This document shows, one piece after another, positions 37,731 through 48,325 of a stretch of DNA of 64,000 nucleotides. The notes below the pieces were generated by a model that was not told the DNA's origin, searched no databases, and worked only from the letters and a program-made list of their open reading frames with translations. The position numbers and the translations under genes are program-made. Numbering within the stretch: position 1 is the first letter of the stretch; every line of letters starts with the position of its first letter. This stretch comes from Pseudomonas sp. B21-015 (GTDB taxonomy: Bacteria > Pseudomonadota > Gammaproteobacteria > Pseudomonadales > Pseudomonadaceae): assembly GCF_024749285.1 (NCBI RefSeq), contig NZ_CP087196.1, positions 3,596,001 through 3,660,000 on the forward strand, in the 5' to 3' direction.

Positions 37731-39563
37731 TTGAAGCGTCCCCTCCTCCTTTTCCTGATCAGCCTGGCCTTGAGCGCCTCCGCAAGCGCGACGATCAGCG
37801 AAAGCCACGGTTATGCGCAGTTCGGCACGCTCAAGTACCCGGCCAGATTTACCCACTTCGACTGGGTCAACCCGCAAGCGCCCAAGGGCGGTACGTTGCG
37901 GGTGATGGCGTTTGGCACCTTCGATACGCTCAACCCTTACACCTTCAAAGGTTCGAGCCCGGTTTCCACCGCCAACTTCCTGCAATACGGCATCAACGAA
38001 CTCAACGAACCGCTGATGGTCGGCACCGGCCAGTACGCGCCGTCCGGCGACGAGCCGACGTCCAGTTATGGCCTGATCGCCCAATCGGTGGAATACAGCG
38101 AGGACCGCAGCTGGGTGGTGTTCAACCTGCGCCCCGAAGCGCGTTTCCACGATGGCACGCCGATCACCGCCTACGACGTGGCGTTCTCTTACCGTCTGCT
38201 GCTCAAGGAAGGTCATCCGCAATACCGCACCAACCTTCAGGAAGTGTCGCGGGTCGACATCCTCAATCCGCAACGCATCCGTTTCGTCTTCAAACGCTCC
38301 GGCAATCCCCTGCTGATCCTGCGGCTGGGCGAGTTGCCGGTGTTGCCCCAGCATTACTGGGAAGGCCGCGACTTCAAGGCCACCACCTTCGAACCGCCAT
38401 TGGGCAGCGGGCCGTATCGCATCACTTCAGTAACGCCCGGCCGACAGATCGTCTTCGAACGGGTCAAGGATTACTGGGGCAAGGACCTGCCGGTCAATCG
38501 CGGCAAGTACAACGTCGATCGCATGGAAGTCGAGTTCTACCGTGACAGCGACGTGGCCTTCGAAGCGTTCAAGGCCGGTGAATTCGATATTTACATCGAA
38601 CACCAGGCGAAGAACTGGGCCAACGGCTACAACTTCCCGGCCGTGCGCCGTGGCGATGTGATCAAGGCGCAAATCGCGCATCAGATTCCAACCCAGAGCC
38701 AGGGCCTGTTCATGAACACCCGGCGACCCACCTTCGCCGAAGCCAAGGTCCGCGAAGCGCTGGGGCTGATGTTCGACTTCGAGTGGACCAACCGCACGCT
38801 GTTCAGCGGCGCTTACAAGCGCGCCATGAGTTATTACCCCAACAGCGAGTTCTCCGCCACCGGGCTACCGGTCGGTCACGAATGGCTGTTGCTCAAGCCC
38901 TATCGCGATCAGTTGCCCGCCAAGCTGCTCACCGAGCCGTTCAGCCTGCCGCAGACCGAAGGCCGCGGCATTCCACGGGAAACCCTGCGCAAGGCCCTGA
39001 GCCTGCTCTCCGAGGCCGGCTGGAAGCTCAATGGTCAGCGACTACAGAACGCTATTGGCCAACCGCTGCGCTTCGAGATCTTGCTGGTCAACCCTAATCT
39101 GGAACGCATTCTTCAGCCTTACGTCGAGAACCTCGCCAGCATCGGCATCGACGCACGGCTGCGCACGGTCGATCGCGCCCAGTACAAACAGCGCCTCGAT
39201 CAGTTCGATTTCGACATGATCCTGATGACCCTCAACCAGACCCTCAGCCCGGGTCTGGAGCAATGGCAGTATTTCCACTCCAGTCAGGTCGGGGTCAGAG
39301 GCAGCAAGAACTACGCAGGCATCGCCAACCCGGTGGTCGACCACTTACTCGAACAACTGCTCGCCGCCCAGACCCGTGATGCACAAGTCGCCGCCGGCAA
39401 GGCGCTGGACCGGGTGCTGCTGTGGCAGCACTTCATCATTCCCAACTGGTACCTCAATTATCACCGCCTGGCCTACCGCAACCGGTTCGCCTTCGTCACG
39501 ACGCCGCCCTACACTCTGGGCCTGAGCGCGTGGTGGCTGAAATCTTCGGAGAAAGATCAATGA
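37731..39563 (+). CDS. nppA1: ABC importer substrate-binding protein 1 (SBP family 5, YejA/NppA-like)
   Basis: A 610-residue periplasmic protein with a signal peptide (LLLFLISLALSASASA) and the family-5 fold ([52 protein letters not shown]). It opens a five-gene importer cluster whose make-up matches P. aeruginosa NppA1A2BCD, reported to take up peptidyl-nucleoside antibiotics, and enterobacterial Yej. The only plausible start is TTG at 37731. The weak start and poor ribosome site suggest low translation of this copy. The stop overlaps the second binding-protein gene (ATGA). Confidence 0.9.
   Translation: MKRPLLLFLISLALSASASATISESHGYAQFGTLKYPARFTHFDWVNPQAPKGGTLRVMAFGTFDTLNPYTFKGSSPVSTANFLQYGINELNEPLMVGTGQYAPSGDEPTSSYGLIAQSVEYSEDRSWVVFNLRPEARFHDGTPITAYDVAFSYRLLLKEGHPQYRTNLQEVSRVDILNPQRIRFVFKRSGNPLLILRLGELPVLPQHYWEGRDFKATTFEPPLGSGPYRITSVTPGRQIVFERVKDYWGKDLPVNRGKYNVDRMEVEFYRDSDVAFEAFKAGEFDIYIEHQAKNWANGYNFPAVRRGDVIKAQIAHQIPTQSQGLFMNTRRPTFAEAKVREALGLMFDFEWTNRTLFSGAYKRAMSYYPNSEFSATGLPVGHEWLLLKPYRDQLPAKLLTEPFSLPQTEGRGIPRETLRKALSLLSEAGWKLNGQRLQNAIGQPLRFEILLVNPNLERILQPYVENLASIGIDARLRTVDRAQYKQRLDQFDFDMILMTLNQTLSPGLEQWQYFHSSQVGVRGSKNYAGIANPVVDHLLEQLLAAQTRDAQVAAGKALDRVLLWQHFIIPNWYLNYHRLAYRNRFAFVTTPPYTLGLSAWWLKSSEKDQ
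38457..38500 (+). repeat. 44-nt tract identical to 40247-40290
   Basis: Both binding-protein genes share exactly this stretch, encoding [14 protein letters not shown], with no synonymous differences, while flanking codons diverge. Confidence 0.85.
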
Positions 39564-41401
39564 AACCCGTACGCGCCCTGCTCTTGCAGGCCAGCGGTCT
39601 GTTGTTCGCCGGGCTGGCCAGCGCCGCCCCGCAACATGCCCTGACCCTGTACAACGAGCCGCCGAAATACCCGGCCGATTTCAAACACTTCGATTACGTG
39701 AACCCCGACGCGCCCAAGGGCGGGATCTTCCGTGAGGCCGGGTTCGGTGGCTTCGACAGCCTCAATCCGTTCATCAACAAAGGCGTGCCGGCCGACGACA
39801 TCAGCATGATCTACGACACCCTGACCAAACAGGGTCTCGATGAGCCGTTCACTCAATATGGCTTGATCGCCGGCAAAATCGAAAAAGCCCCGGACAACAG
39901 CTGGGTGCGCTTCTACCTGCGTCCCGAAGCACGTTTCCACGACGGCCACCCGGTGCGTGCCGAAGACGTGGTGTTCAGCTTCCAGACCCTGATCAAGGAC
40001 GGCGCCCCGCTCTACCGCGGCTATTACAGCGATGTGGAAGAAGTGATCGCCGAAAACCCGCTCAAAGTGCTATTCAAGTTCAAGCACAAAAACAATCGCG
40101 AACTGCCGCTGATCCTCGGCCAGTTACCGGTACTGCCCAAACATTGGTGGGCGACCCGCGACTTCAACAAGGGCAATCTGGAACTGCCGCTGGGCAGCGG
40201 CCCGTACAAGGTCAGCGAAGTGAAGGCCGGACGTTCGGTACGCTATGAACGGGTCAAGGATTACTGGGGCAAGGACCTGCCGGTCAATCGTGGCTTCTAC
40301 AATTTCGACGTGATGACCACCGACTACTACCGCGACAACACCGTCGCGCTGGAAGCACTCAAGGCCGGTCAGTTCGACTACTGGCTGGAATCGGTCGCGA
40401 AAAACTGGGCCAAAGCCTACAACATTCCGGCGGTGACCGAAGGTCGGCTGATCAAGGAAGAGATCGCCAACAGCAAACCCACCGGCATGCAAGGCTTCGT
40501 GTTCAACCTGCGCCGCCCGGTGCTTCAGGATGTGCGCGTGCGTCACGCGCTGACCCTGTTGCTGGACTTCGAATGGACCAACAAACAACTGTTCAACGGC
40601 GCCTACGCGCGCACCCGCAGTTTTTTCGAAAACTCGGATATGGCCGCCACCGGCCTGCCGGACGCCGATCAACTGGCGATCCTCGACCCGTTTCGCGGCA
40701 AGATCCCCGAGCAAGTGTTCAGCGAAGCGTTTCAGAACCCGGTGACCGACGCCAGCGGCATGATCCGCACCCAACAGCGCAAAGCCTATCAACTGCTGCA
40801 AGAGGCTGGCTGGCGAATCGTCGACGACAAGATGGTCGACGCCACCGGCAAACCGGTGACGATCGAATTCCTGCTGGCCCAGACCGAACTCGAGCGAGTG
40901 CTGCTGCCGTTCAAACGCAACTTGAGCGACCTGGGTATCGATCTGCTGATTCGCCGGGTCGACGTCTCGCAGTACGTCAATCGTGTGCGTTCACGGGACT
41001 TCGATATGATCGTCGGCAGCTTCCCGCAGTCCAGTTCGCCGGGCAACGAACAGCGCGAGTTCTGGACGTCTGCCGCCGCCGACAAACCTGGCAGCCGCAA
41101 CTCCATGGGCCTGAAAGACCCGGTGGTGGACCAATTGGTCGAGCAACTGATCAACGCCGATTCGCGTAAAAGCCTGGTGGCCCACACCCGTGCGCTGGAC
41201 CGCGTGCTGCAATGGGGCTATTACGTGATCCCTAACTGGCACATCAAGACTTGGCGCGTGGCTTACTGGAACCACATCGGCCATCCGAAAATCTCACCCA
41301 AGTACGACGTTGGCACGGATACCTGGTGGGTCAAGCCCGCCACAAAACCTGCGGTAGAAGTCGAAACCAAACTGCAAGCCGACCCTGCGGGCACGGAGTA
41401 A
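39560..41401 (+). CDS. nppA2: ABC importer substrate-binding protein 2 (SBP family 5, YejA/NppA-like)
   Basis: A 613-residue periplasmic paralogue of the preceding gene ([52 protein letters not shown]). Its signal peptide is [17 protein letters not shown]. The ATG overlaps the upstream stop. Two different binding proteins feeding one permease would widen the substrate range. The C-terminal extension after TDTWWV is Glu/Lys-rich and unlike copy 1. Confidence 0.92.
   Translation: MKPVRALLLQASGLLFAGLASAAPQHALTLYNEPPKYPADFKHFDYVNPDAPKGGIFREAGFGGFDSLNPFINKGVPADDISMIYDTLTKQGLDEPFTQYGLIAGKIEKAPDNSWVRFYLRPEARFHDGHPVRAEDVVFSFQTLIKDGAPLYRGYYSDVEEVIAENPLKVLFKFKHKNNRELPLILGQLPVLPKHWWATRDFNKGNLELPLGSGPYKVSEVKAGRSVRYERVKDYWGKDLPVNRGFYNFDVMTTDYYRDNTVALEALKAGQFDYWLESVAKNWAKAYNIPAVTEGRLIKEEIANSKPTGMQGFVFNLRRPVLQDVRVRHALTLLLDFEWTNKQLFNGAYARTRSFFENSDMAATGLPDADQLAILDPFRGKIPEQVFSEAFQNPVTDASGMIRTQQRKAYQLLQEAGWRIVDDKMVDATGKPVTIEFLLAQTELERVLLPFKRNLSDLGIDLLIRRVDVSQYVNRVRSRDFDMIVGSFPQSSSPGNEQREFWTSAAADKPGSRNSMGLKDPVVDQLVEQLINADSRKSLVAHTRALDRVLQWGYYVIPNWHIKTWRVAYWNHIGHPKISPKYDVGTDTWWVKPATKPAVEVETKLQADPAGTE
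40247..40290 (+). repeat. 44-nt tract identical to 38457-38500
   Basis: Second copy of the exact match between the two tandem binding-protein genes. Confidence 0.85.
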
Positions 41402-41405
41402 TCAG

Positions 41406-42479
41406 ATGCTGGCGTATATTTTTCGGCGACTGCTGCTGATCATCCCGACCCTGCTCGGCATTTTGCTGATCAACTTCGTGATCATCCAGGCCGCCCCCGG
41501 TGGGCCGGTGGAACAGATGATCGCCAAGCTCGAAGGCTTCGAAGGCGCCACCAGCCGCATTGCCGGCGGCGGTGCCGAAGTGTCGGTGGCCGGCTCGGCG
41601 TATCGTGGGGCGCAAGGCCTGGACCCGGCGCTGGTCAAGGAAATCGAGCACATGTACGGCTTCGACAAATCGGCGCCGGAACGCTTGTGGATCATGATCA
41701 AGAACTACGCCACCCTGGATTTCGGCGACAGCTTCTTCCGTGACGCCAAGGTCATCGACCTGATCAAGGAAAAGATGCCGGTGTCGATCTCCCTCGGGCT
41801 GTGGAGCACGCTGATCATGTACCTGGTGTCGATCCCGCTGGGGATCGCCAAGGCGACGCGACACGGTAGCCACTTCGATGTGTGGACCAGTTCGGCGATC
41901 ATCGTCGGCTACGCGATCCCGGCGTTCCTGTTCGCCATTCTGCTGATTGTGGTGTTCGCCGGCGGCAGTTATTTCGACTGGTTCCCGCTACGGGGCCTGA
42001 CCTCGAACAACTTCGATGAGCTCAGCACCGGCGGCAAGATCCTCGATTACTTCTGGCACCTGGCACTGCCGGTGACCGCACTGGTGATCGGCCATTTCGC
42101 CACCATGACCCTGCTGACCAAAAACAGCTTCCTCGACGAAATCAACAAGCAATACGTGGTCACCGCCAAAGCCAAGGGCCTGACCCGCCACCGCGTGCTC
42201 TACGGCCATGTGTTTCGCAACGCCATGCTGTTGGTGATCGCCGGTTTCCCTTCAGCGCTCATCGGCATCTTCTTCACCGGCTCACTGCTGGTGGAGGTGA
42301 TCTTCTCCCTCGACGGCCTCGGTTTGATGAGCTTCGAAGCAGCGATCAACCGCGACTACCCGATCGTCTTCGGCGCGCTGTTCATCTTCACTCTGCTGGG
42401 GCTGGTGGTGAAGCTGATCGGCGACCTCACGTACACCCTTGTCGATCCGCGCATCGACTTCGAAAGCCGGGAGCATTGA
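41406..42479 (+). CDS. nppB: ABC importer permease (YejB/NppB-like)
   Basis: A 357-residue inner-membrane protein with six predicted helices and an N-terminal segment [19 protein letters not shown] typical of dipeptide-type permeases. The coupling-helix EAA loop is [21 protein letters not shown] long periplasmic insert (about residues 45-100) is characteristic of YejB rather than DppB. It starts 4 bp after the second binding-protein gene and is followed by its partner permease 1 bp later. Confidence 0.93.
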   Translation: MLAYIFRRLLLIIPTLLGILLINFVIIQAAPGGPVEQMIAKLEGFEGATSRIAGGGAEVSVAGSAYRGAQGLDPALVKEIEHMYGFDKSAPERLWIMIKNYATLDFGDSFFRDAKVIDLIKEKMPVSISLGLWSTLIMYLVSIPLGIAKATRHGSHFDVWTSSAIIVGYAIPAFLFAILLIVVFAGGSYFDWFPLRGLTSNNFDELSTGGKILDYFWHLALPVTALVIGHFATMTLLTKNSFLDEINKQYVVTAKAKGLTRHRVLYGHVFRNAMLLVIAGFPSALIGIFFTGSLLVEVIFSLDGLGLMSFEAAINRDYPIVFGALFIFTLLGLVVKLIGDLTYTLVDPRIDFESREH

Positions 42480-42480
42480 G

Positions 42481-43500
42481 ATGAGCCTGTCCCCTCTCAA
42501 TCGCCGACGTTTCGAACTGTTCAAGGCCAATAAGCGTGGCTGGTGGTCGTTGTGGCTGTTTCTGATTCTGTTCGGCGCAAGCCTCGGCGCCGAGCTGATC
42601 GCCAACGACAAACCGCTGGTGGTGCATTACGACAACACCTGGTATTTCCCGGCACTCAAGCGTTACCCGGAAACCTCGTTCGGCGGCGAATTCCCGCTGG
42701 AAGCCAACTACAAGAGCCCGTACATCCGCGAACTGCTCAAGGCCAAGGACGCCTGGGTTTTGTGGGCGCCGATTCCCTACAGCTACCAGAGCATCAACTA
42801 CGACCTGAAAGTCCCGGCCCCCGCGCCGCCGTCCGCCGATAACCTGCTGGGCACCGATGACCAGGGCCGCGACGTGTTGGCCCGGGTGATTTACGGCTTC
42901 CGGATTTCGGTGCTGTTCGCTTTGACGCTGACCATTCTCAGCTCGATCATCGGCGTGATCGCCGGGGCCTTGCAGGGTTTTTATGGCGGCTGGGTCGATC
43001 TGGCCGGGCAGCGTTTTCTGGAGATCTGGTCCGGGTTGCCGGTGCTGTACCTGCTGATCATCCTCGCCAGCTTCGTGCAGCCGAACTTCTGGTGGCTGTT
43101 GGGGATCATGCTGCTGTTCTCGTGGATGAGCCTGGTGGATGTGGTGCGCGCCGAGTTCCTGCGCGGGCGGAATCTGGAATACGTTCGCGCGGCCCGGGCG
43201 CTGGGCATGCGCAATGGTGCGATCATGTTCCGCCACATTTTGCCCAACGCCATGGTCTCGACCATGACCTTCATGCCGTTCATCCTGACCGGCGCCATCG
43301 GCACCCTGACCGCACTGGACTTCCTTGGCTTCGGCCTGCCACCGGGCGCACCGTCCCTGGGTGAACTGGTGGCCCAGGGCAAATCCAACCTGCAAGCGCC
43401 GTGGCTCGGCATGAGTGCGTTTGCGGTGCTGGCGCTGATGTTGAGTCTGCTGGTGTTCATCGGCGAGTCCGCTCGCGATGCCTTCGACCCGAGGAAGTGA
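42481..43500 (+). CDS. nppC: ABC importer permease (YejE/NppC-like)
   Basis: A 339-residue second permease. The N terminus has a short cytosolic part and helix 1 (WWSLWLFLILFGASLGAEL). A large periplasmic loop with the YejE-type signature (HYDNTWYFPALKRYPETSFGG) follows, then LGTDDQGRDVLARVIYGFRI at the start of the core domain. The EAA loop is ARALGMRNGAIMFRHILPNA. It ends 1 bp before the ATPase gene. Confidence 0.93.
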   Translation: MSLSPLNRRRFELFKANKRGWWSLWLFLILFGASLGAELIANDKPLVVHYDNTWYFPALKRYPETSFGGEFPLEANYKSPYIRELLKAKDAWVLWAPIPYSYQSINYDLKVPAPAPPSADNLLGTDDQGRDVLARVIYGFRISVLFALTLTILSSIIGVIAGALQGFYGGWVDLAGQRFLEIWSGLPVLYLLIILASFVQPNFWWLLGIMLLFSWMSLVDVVRAEFLRGRNLEYVRAARALGMRNGAIMFRHILPNAMVSTMTFMPFILTGAIGTLTALDFLGFGLPPGAPSLGELVAQGKSNLQAPWLGMSAFAVLALMLSLLVFIGESARDAFDPRK

Positions 43501-43501
43501 A

Positions 43502-45112
43502 ATGAATCAGGACAATCTGATCGAAGTGCGCGACCTGGCCGTCGAATTTGTCGTCGGCGAGCACGTTCAGCGGGTGGTCGAAGGCGTCAGCTTCGACATC
43601 AAGCGCGGCGAAACCCTGGCCCTGGTGGGTGAAAGCGGCTCCGGTAAATCGGTGACCGCGCATTCGATCCTGCGGCTGCTGCCCTACCCGCTGGCCCGGC
43701 ATCCGTCCGGTACCATCGAGTATTCCGGGCAAAACCTGCTGAGCCTGAAAGAGAAAACCATCCGCCACATCCGCGGCAACCGGATCGCGATGATCTTTCA
43801 AGAGCCGATGACCTCGCTCAATCCCCTGCATTCGATCGAGAAGCAGATCAACGAGGTGCTGGGCATCCACAAAGGCCTGACCGGCAAAGGCGCGACCAAG
43901 CGCACGCTGGAACTGCTGGAGATGGTCGGCATCCCGGAACCCGAGAAGCGTCTCAAGGCCCTGCCCCACGAATTGTCCGGCGGCCAGCGCCAGCGGGTGA
44001 TGATCGCCATGGCCCTGGCCAATGAGCCGGAACTGCTGATCGCCGACGAACCGACCACCGCGCTGGACGTGACCGTTCAGTTGAAAATCCTCGAACTGCT
44101 CAAGGAATTGCAGGCCCGTCTGGGCATGGCGTTGTTACTGATCAGTCATGATTTGAACCTTGTGCGAAGAATTGCGCATCGCGTATGTGTCATGCAGCGC
44201 GGTTGCATCGTCGAACAGGCATCGTGCGAAGAATTGTTCCGCGCGCCGCAGCATCCGTACACTCGGGAACTGCTGGCAGCGGAGCCGAGCGGCAAACCGG
44301 CGACCAACGTGATTGGCCCGCCATTGCTGCAGGTCGAGGACCTGAAAGTCTGGTTCCCGATCAAGAAAGGCTTTCTGAAAAAGACCGTCGACCACATCAA
44401 AGCGGTGGACGGGATCAATTTCAGCCTGCCCCAGGGCCAGACTCTGGGGATTGTGGGAGAAAGCGGTTCCGGCAAATCGACGCTCGGCCTGGCGATATTG
44501 CGGCTGATCGGCAGCAAAGGTGCGATCCGTTTTGAAGGCAAGCAGCTAGACTGCCTGACGCAGCACGAAATTCGGCCGCTGCGACGGGAAATGCAGGTGG
44601 TGTTTCAGGACCCCTTCGGCAGCCTGAGCCCACGGATGTGCGTGAGCCAGATCGTCGGCGAAGGCCTGCGGATCCACAAGATGGGCACCGAGGCCGAACA
44701 GGAACAAGCGATTATTGCGGCACTCAAGGAGGTAGGTCTGGACCCGGAAACCCGGCACCGCTACCCCCATGAATTTTCCGGTGGGCAACGGCAGAGAATC
44801 GCCATTGCCCGGGCATTAGTGCTAAAACCGGCGTTGATTCTGCTGGACGAGCCGACTTCGGCCCTCGACCGGACCGTGCAACGCCAAGTGGTGGAGCTGC
44901 TACGTTCACTGCAAACCAAGTACAACCTGACGTATCTGTTTATCAGCCATGACCTGGCTGTCGTCAAAGCGCTGAGCCACCAGCTGATGGTGGTCAAGCA
45001 TGGCCAAGTGGTCGAACAGGGAGACGCGCAACGTATTTTTGCCGCCCCCCAACATCCGTATACACAGCAGTTGCTGGAGGCCGCTTTTCTGGCACCAGCC
45101 ACTGCGCAATAA
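43502..45112 (+). CDS. nppD: ABC importer ATP-binding protein, two fused ATPase domains (YejF/NppD-like)
   Basis: A 536-residue cytosolic ATPase made of two complete ABC domains, each with the OppD/OppF C-terminal extension. Walker A is GESGSGKS twice, with signatures LSGGQRQR and FSGGQRQR. Walker B is [12 protein letters not shown] and [12 protein letters not shown]. It powers the two permeases encoded just upstream. fabI begins 22 bp later with its own strong ribosome site. Confidence 0.95.
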   Translation: MNQDNLIEVRDLAVEFVVGEHVQRVVEGVSFDIKRGETLALVGESGSGKSVTAHSILRLLPYPLARHPSGTIEYSGQNLLSLKEKTIRHIRGNRIAMIFQEPMTSLNPLHSIEKQINEVLGIHKGLTGKGATKRTLELLEMVGIPEPEKRLKALPHELSGGQRQRVMIAMALANEPELLIADEPTTALDVTVQLKILELLKELQARLGMALLLISHDLNLVRRIAHRVCVMQRGCIVEQASCEELFRAPQHPYTRELLAAEPSGKPATNVIGPPLLQVEDLKVWFPIKKGFLKKTVDHIKAVDGINFSLPQGQTLGIVGESGSGKSTLGLAILRLIGSKGAIRFEGKQLDCLTQHEIRPLRREMQVVFQDPFGSLSPRMCVSQIVGEGLRIHKMGTEAEQEQAIIAALKEVGLDPETRHRYPHEFSGGQRQRIAIARALVLKPALILLDEPTSALDRTVQRQVVELLRSLQTKYNLTYLFISHDLAVVKALSHQLMVVKHGQVVEQGDAQRIFAAPQHPYTQQLLEAAFLAPATAQ

Positions 45113-45134
45113 ACCTGAAAGAGAGGAGCAACAC

Positions 45135-45929
45135 ATGGGTTTTCTCGCCGGTAAGCGCGTACTGATCGTCGGTGTCGCCAGCAAGCTGTCCATCGCATCC
45201 GGCATCGCTGCCGCCATGCATCGCGAGGGCGCTGAGCTTGCCTTCACTTATCAGAACGACAAACTCAAGGGTCGTGTCGAAGAGTTCGCACAAGGCTGGG
45301 GCTCGAGCCCTGAACTGTGCTTCCCGTGCGACGTGGCCAGCGATGCAGAAATCGCCAAGGTCTTCGAAGAGTTGAGCAAGAAGTGGGACGGCCTGGACTG
45401 CATCGTGCACTCCGTCGGCTTCGCCCCGGGCGACCAACTGGACGGCGACTTCACCGAAGCCACCACCCGTGAAGGTTTCCGCATCGCTCACGACATCAGC
45501 GCCTACAGCTTCGTGGCCCTGGCCAAGGCGGGTCGCGAAATGATGAAAGGCCGCAATGGCAGCCTGCTGACCCTGTCGTACCTGGGCGCCGAGCGCACCA
45601 TGCCTAACTACAACGTAATGGGCATGGCCAAGGCTTCCCTGGAAGCTGGCGTACGTTACCTGGCCGGCTCCCTGGGCCCGGACGGCACTCGCGTCAACTG
45701 CGTATCGGCCGGCCCGATCCGCACCCTCGCCGCTTCCGGCATCAAGAACTTCCGCAAAATGCTGGCCGTCAACGAAGCGCAAACTCCGTTGCGTCGTAAC
45801 GTCACCATCGAAGAAGTCGGCAACGCCGGCGCCTTCCTGTGCTCGGACCTGGCGTCCGGCATCAGCGGTGAAATCATGTACGTAGACGGCGGCTTCAACA
45901 CCACCGCCATGGGCAACATCGAAGAGTGA
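45135..45929 (+). CDS. fabI: Enoyl-[acyl-carrier-protein] reductase (NADH), FabI type
   Basis: A 264-residue SDR-fold enzyme doing the last reductive step of fatty-acid elongation; it is the triclosan target. The nucleotide-binding N terminus is [13 protein letters not shown]. The catalytic pair Tyr159 and Lys166 is in YNVMGMAK, with Tyr149 in [14 protein letters not shown] carries the Gly whose change gives triclosan resistance in E. coli; it is wild type here. The start at 45135 follows GAGAGGAG. A strong terminator follows. Confidence 0.96.
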   Translation: MGFLAGKRVLIVGVASKLSIASGIAAAMHREGAELAFTYQNDKLKGRVEEFAQGWGSSPELCFPCDVASDAEIAKVFEELSKKWDGLDCIVHSVGFAPGDQLDGDFTEATTREGFRIAHDISAYSFVALAKAGREMMKGRNGSLLTLSYLGAERTMPNYNVMGMAKASLEAGVRYLAGSLGPDGTRVNCVSAGPIRTLAASGIKNFRKMLAVNEAQTPLRRNVTIEEVGNAGAFLCSDLASGISGEIMYVDGGFNTTAMGNIEE

Positions 45930-45945
45930 TCTTCGGTTAGCCGCT

Positions 45946-45975
45946 AAAAACCCGCCTCTTCAGGCGGGTTTTTTT
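45946..45975 (+). terminator. Rho-independent terminator after fabI
   Basis: AACCCGCCT pairs with AGGCGGGTT around a 4-nt loop and is followed by seven T residues, 17 bp after the fabI stop. Confidence 0.93.
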
Positions 45976-46006
45976 ATGCCTGCCATTTCAAAATCGATGC
46001 AACCCC

Positions 46007-46086
46007 CCTGTGGGAGCGAGCCTGCTCGCGATAGCGGTTCGTCAGTCGATACATGCCGTGCATCTGACATTGTCATCGCGAGCAGG
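46007..46086. repeat. REPIN with truncated right unit
   Basis: The left unit CCTGTGGGAGCGAGCCTGCT is complete. The right unit stops after ATCGCGAGCAGG and runs into unrelated sequence 10 bp before the LysR gene stop. Confidence 0.75.
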
Positions 46087-46095
46087 GGATGGTGT

Positions 46096-46962
46096 TCAGT
46101 CGTCGATTTGTGTCAGACACCGGGCAAACAGCTGCTGGATCGGCTGCATCCGCTGGCTATAACGCTGCAACAGCACGATCTCCCGATAGAACGTCAGTTC
46201 GCCCAACTCAATCACCCTCACCCTGGCGCCATGTTCAAGCCACAGCCCGGCCCTGGGCAACAATGAAACGCCCAATCCGCACTCAACCATTTTCACGATA
46301 GCTTCCAGCTCATCCAGCTCCAGAGCTACCCGCACATCAATCTGCTGCTCGCGCAAAAAACGCGTCACCAGTCGCCCGCCAAATGAATTGCGGTCGTAGC
46401 GTACGTGGGGGTGGTTGACGAGTAACTGCAGCGGGTCGTCCTCCTCAAGATCTACCGGCACGATCAGCACAAACGGCTCCCGGCGAATCACTTGCACCGA
46501 TAGTTCCTTGGGTAATTCAAACGGCGGCTTGATCAGAATCGCCAGGTCCACTTCCCCAGTGTCCACCTGGCTCAACAGGCTCAGGGATACCCCCGGCACC
46601 AGTTTCGCCTCCAGCAATGGCGCCTGTTGCCGAAGGCGCAACAGCGCCCGTGGCAACAACCCGGTCTGGACGGTGGCCACCGCGCCGATCTTCAATTCGC
46701 CACGAAACTCGCTGATGTCATCACTGACGGCCATGCGGTTGAAGGTTTCGAGAATTTCCTGAGCCATCGGCAACGCTCGCTGCCCCGCCGCATTGAGGAG
46801 GGCCTGACGTCCAGTGCGATCGAACAGACGTATGCCCAACGCCTGCTCCAGATTGCGGATCTGCGCGCTGACCGCCGACTGAGTCAGGCCGATGTGCATG
46901 CCTGCCGCAGCGAACGTGCCATGGCGCGTCACGGCAATGAAAGTTTTCAGTTCCCGCAGCAT
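46096..46962 (-). CDS. LysR-family transcriptional regulator
   Basis: A 288-residue regulator. The HTH is in MLRELKTFIAVTRHGTFAAA and GLTQSAVSAQIRNLEQALG. The effector domain includes LKIGAVATVQTGLLP and CGLGVSLLPRAGLW. The ATG at 46962 follows GGGGAG. It is divergent from the VOC-amidase pair with a 114-bp gap, the standard arrangement for a LysR protein and its target genes. Confidence 0.9.
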   Translation of the reverse strand: MLRELKTFIAVTRHGTFAAAGMHIGLTQSAVSAQIRNLEQALGIRLFDRTGRQALLNAAGQRALPMAQEILETFNRMAVSDDISEFRGELKIGAVATVQTGLLPRALLRLRQQAPLLEAKLVPGVSLSLLSQVDTGEVDLAILIKPPFELPKELSVQVIRREPFVLIVPVDLEEDDPLQLLVNHPHVRYDRNSFGGRLVTRFLREQQIDVRVALELDELEAIVKMVECGLGVSLLPRAGLWLEHGARVRVIELGELTFYREIVLLQRYSQRMQPIQQLFARCLTQIDD

Positions 46963-47076
46963 ACGGCTCCCCAATTGATCGAAATAATTTGAGCTCGCTG
47001 CAAAAACTATCGTCTTTCAATCAAAAAGCACAGGACTAAACTCAGTCTTAACTCTCAACCCGTCGAGGCATGTCCG

Positions 47077-47502
47077 ATGCAACTGTCCCCTTTTCACTTA
47101 GCCATCCCGGTTTACGATCTGGCCGCTGCCCGGCGCTTCTATGGTGAAGTGTTCGGTCTGGAAGAAGGTCGCTCCAGCGATCACTGGGTCGATTTCAACT
47201 TTTTCGGCCATCAACTGGTGATTCATCTGGCCCCGAAAAACGCTTCTCAGGAAGCTGCCCATACCAACGCCGTGGATGGCCACGACGTACCGGTGCCGCA
47301 TTTCGGTGTGGTATTGGGGATGGAGGAATGGCAGGCGCTGGCCGAACGCTTGAAAGCCCTGGGTACGCACTTCGTGATCGAGCCGGGTATCCGCTTTCAG
47401 GGATTGGTGGGCGAACAAGCCACGATGTTTCTCTTCGACCCCTGCGGCAATGCCTTGGAGTTCAAGGCGTTCAAGAACATCGACCAGTTGTTTGCCAAAT
47501 GA
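47077..47502 (+). CDS. VOC-family (glyoxalase/dioxygenase-fold) protein
   Basis: A 141-residue single-domain protein with the metal-ligand pattern of the vicinal oxygen chelate fold ([49 protein letters not shown]). The substrate is unknown. The stop overlaps the start of a broken amidase gene, so the two were once an operon, presumably under the divergent LysR regulator. Confidence 0.85.
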   Translation: MQLSPFHLAIPVYDLAAARRFYGEVFGLEEGRSSDHWVDFNFFGHQLVIHLAPKNASQEAAHTNAVDGHDVPVPHFGVVLGMEEWQALAERLKALGTHFVIEPGIRFQGLVGEQATMFLFDPCGNALEFKAFKNIDQLFAK

Positions 47503-48325
47503 TCCGCCCGTCCCTTGACGCTACTGCCCTCAGCGAAGCGGTGGTCAATGGCGATACAACCGCTGCCGCCATCGCCGACGCCTTTCTTGAACGCATTCAG
47601 GCGCACGAGCCGGATATCCAGGCCTTCGTTTCGTTCGATGCCCGGCAGGTTCGCGCCGATGCGGCGCAAAACAATGGCCGTGGCCTGTTGGCCGGCGTAC
47701 CCGTGGGCATCAAGGACATCTTCGACACCGCTGCCTATCCGACGCAATTCTATTCGCCCATCTATACCGGCCATCAACCGTCCCGGGATGCCCACGTAGT
47801 GACGCTGCTGCGCCAAGCCGGAGCACTGATGTCAGCGAAGTGCGGCTACCGGATGAGTTTGCCGGTGTGTTCGACGATCATCAGTTGATCAACGATTGCG
47901 AAGGTGCCCGCTCGCTGGCGAAGGAGTTCCAACAACACCGGACACAATTGAGCCCCTCGACACTGGCAATGTTCAATCGAGCGGCGGCGACAACATGGGA
48001 ACAGGAATCCGCCGCCAAGAGCCGTTTGGCAGCCCTTGCACCGCAACTGAATGAGCTTTGCCAACCCTTCGACGCGATGCTCGGCGCCTCATGCGGGATG
48101 GTCGCGCCGGTGGGCCTGGAAAGCACCGGACCGTCGGATTTCATCAAGTTCTGGGGAGCGTTCGGCTGGCCGCAGGTGAATATCCCGCTGCCTCGCGCCG
48201 AAGCGCAACTGCCGACCGGACTGCAGATGATCGGGCGGTTCAGGCACGACGGCTCGTTATTGCGAACGGCATCCCGAATTGCAGCGGACTTGCGGGGCAG
48301 CCCTCAAAACTCAACCTGGCCTTGA
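47499..48325 (+). pseudogene. Decayed amidase-signature hydrolase gene
   Basis: Two frames of one amidase. The first (from ATG 47499, coupled to the VOC gene) reads through GVPVGIKDIFDTAAYPTQFY, which includes the catalytic Lys, to GALMSAK and ends at 47888. The second frame resumes near 47828 (DVSEVRLPDEFAGVF) and runs to FWGAFGWPQVNIPL and the normal C terminus. The Gly/Ser-rich segment holding the cis-Ser and nucleophile Ser is missing, roughly 150 residues. An internal deletion that also shifted the frame explains this. The product cannot be an active amidase. Confidence 0.85.

Noticed and set aside
46007..46086. Hairpin considered as terminator for the LysR gene
   Set aside because: It is a truncated REPIN without a T-tract. 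The true terminator in this gap belongs to fabI at 45946-45975.
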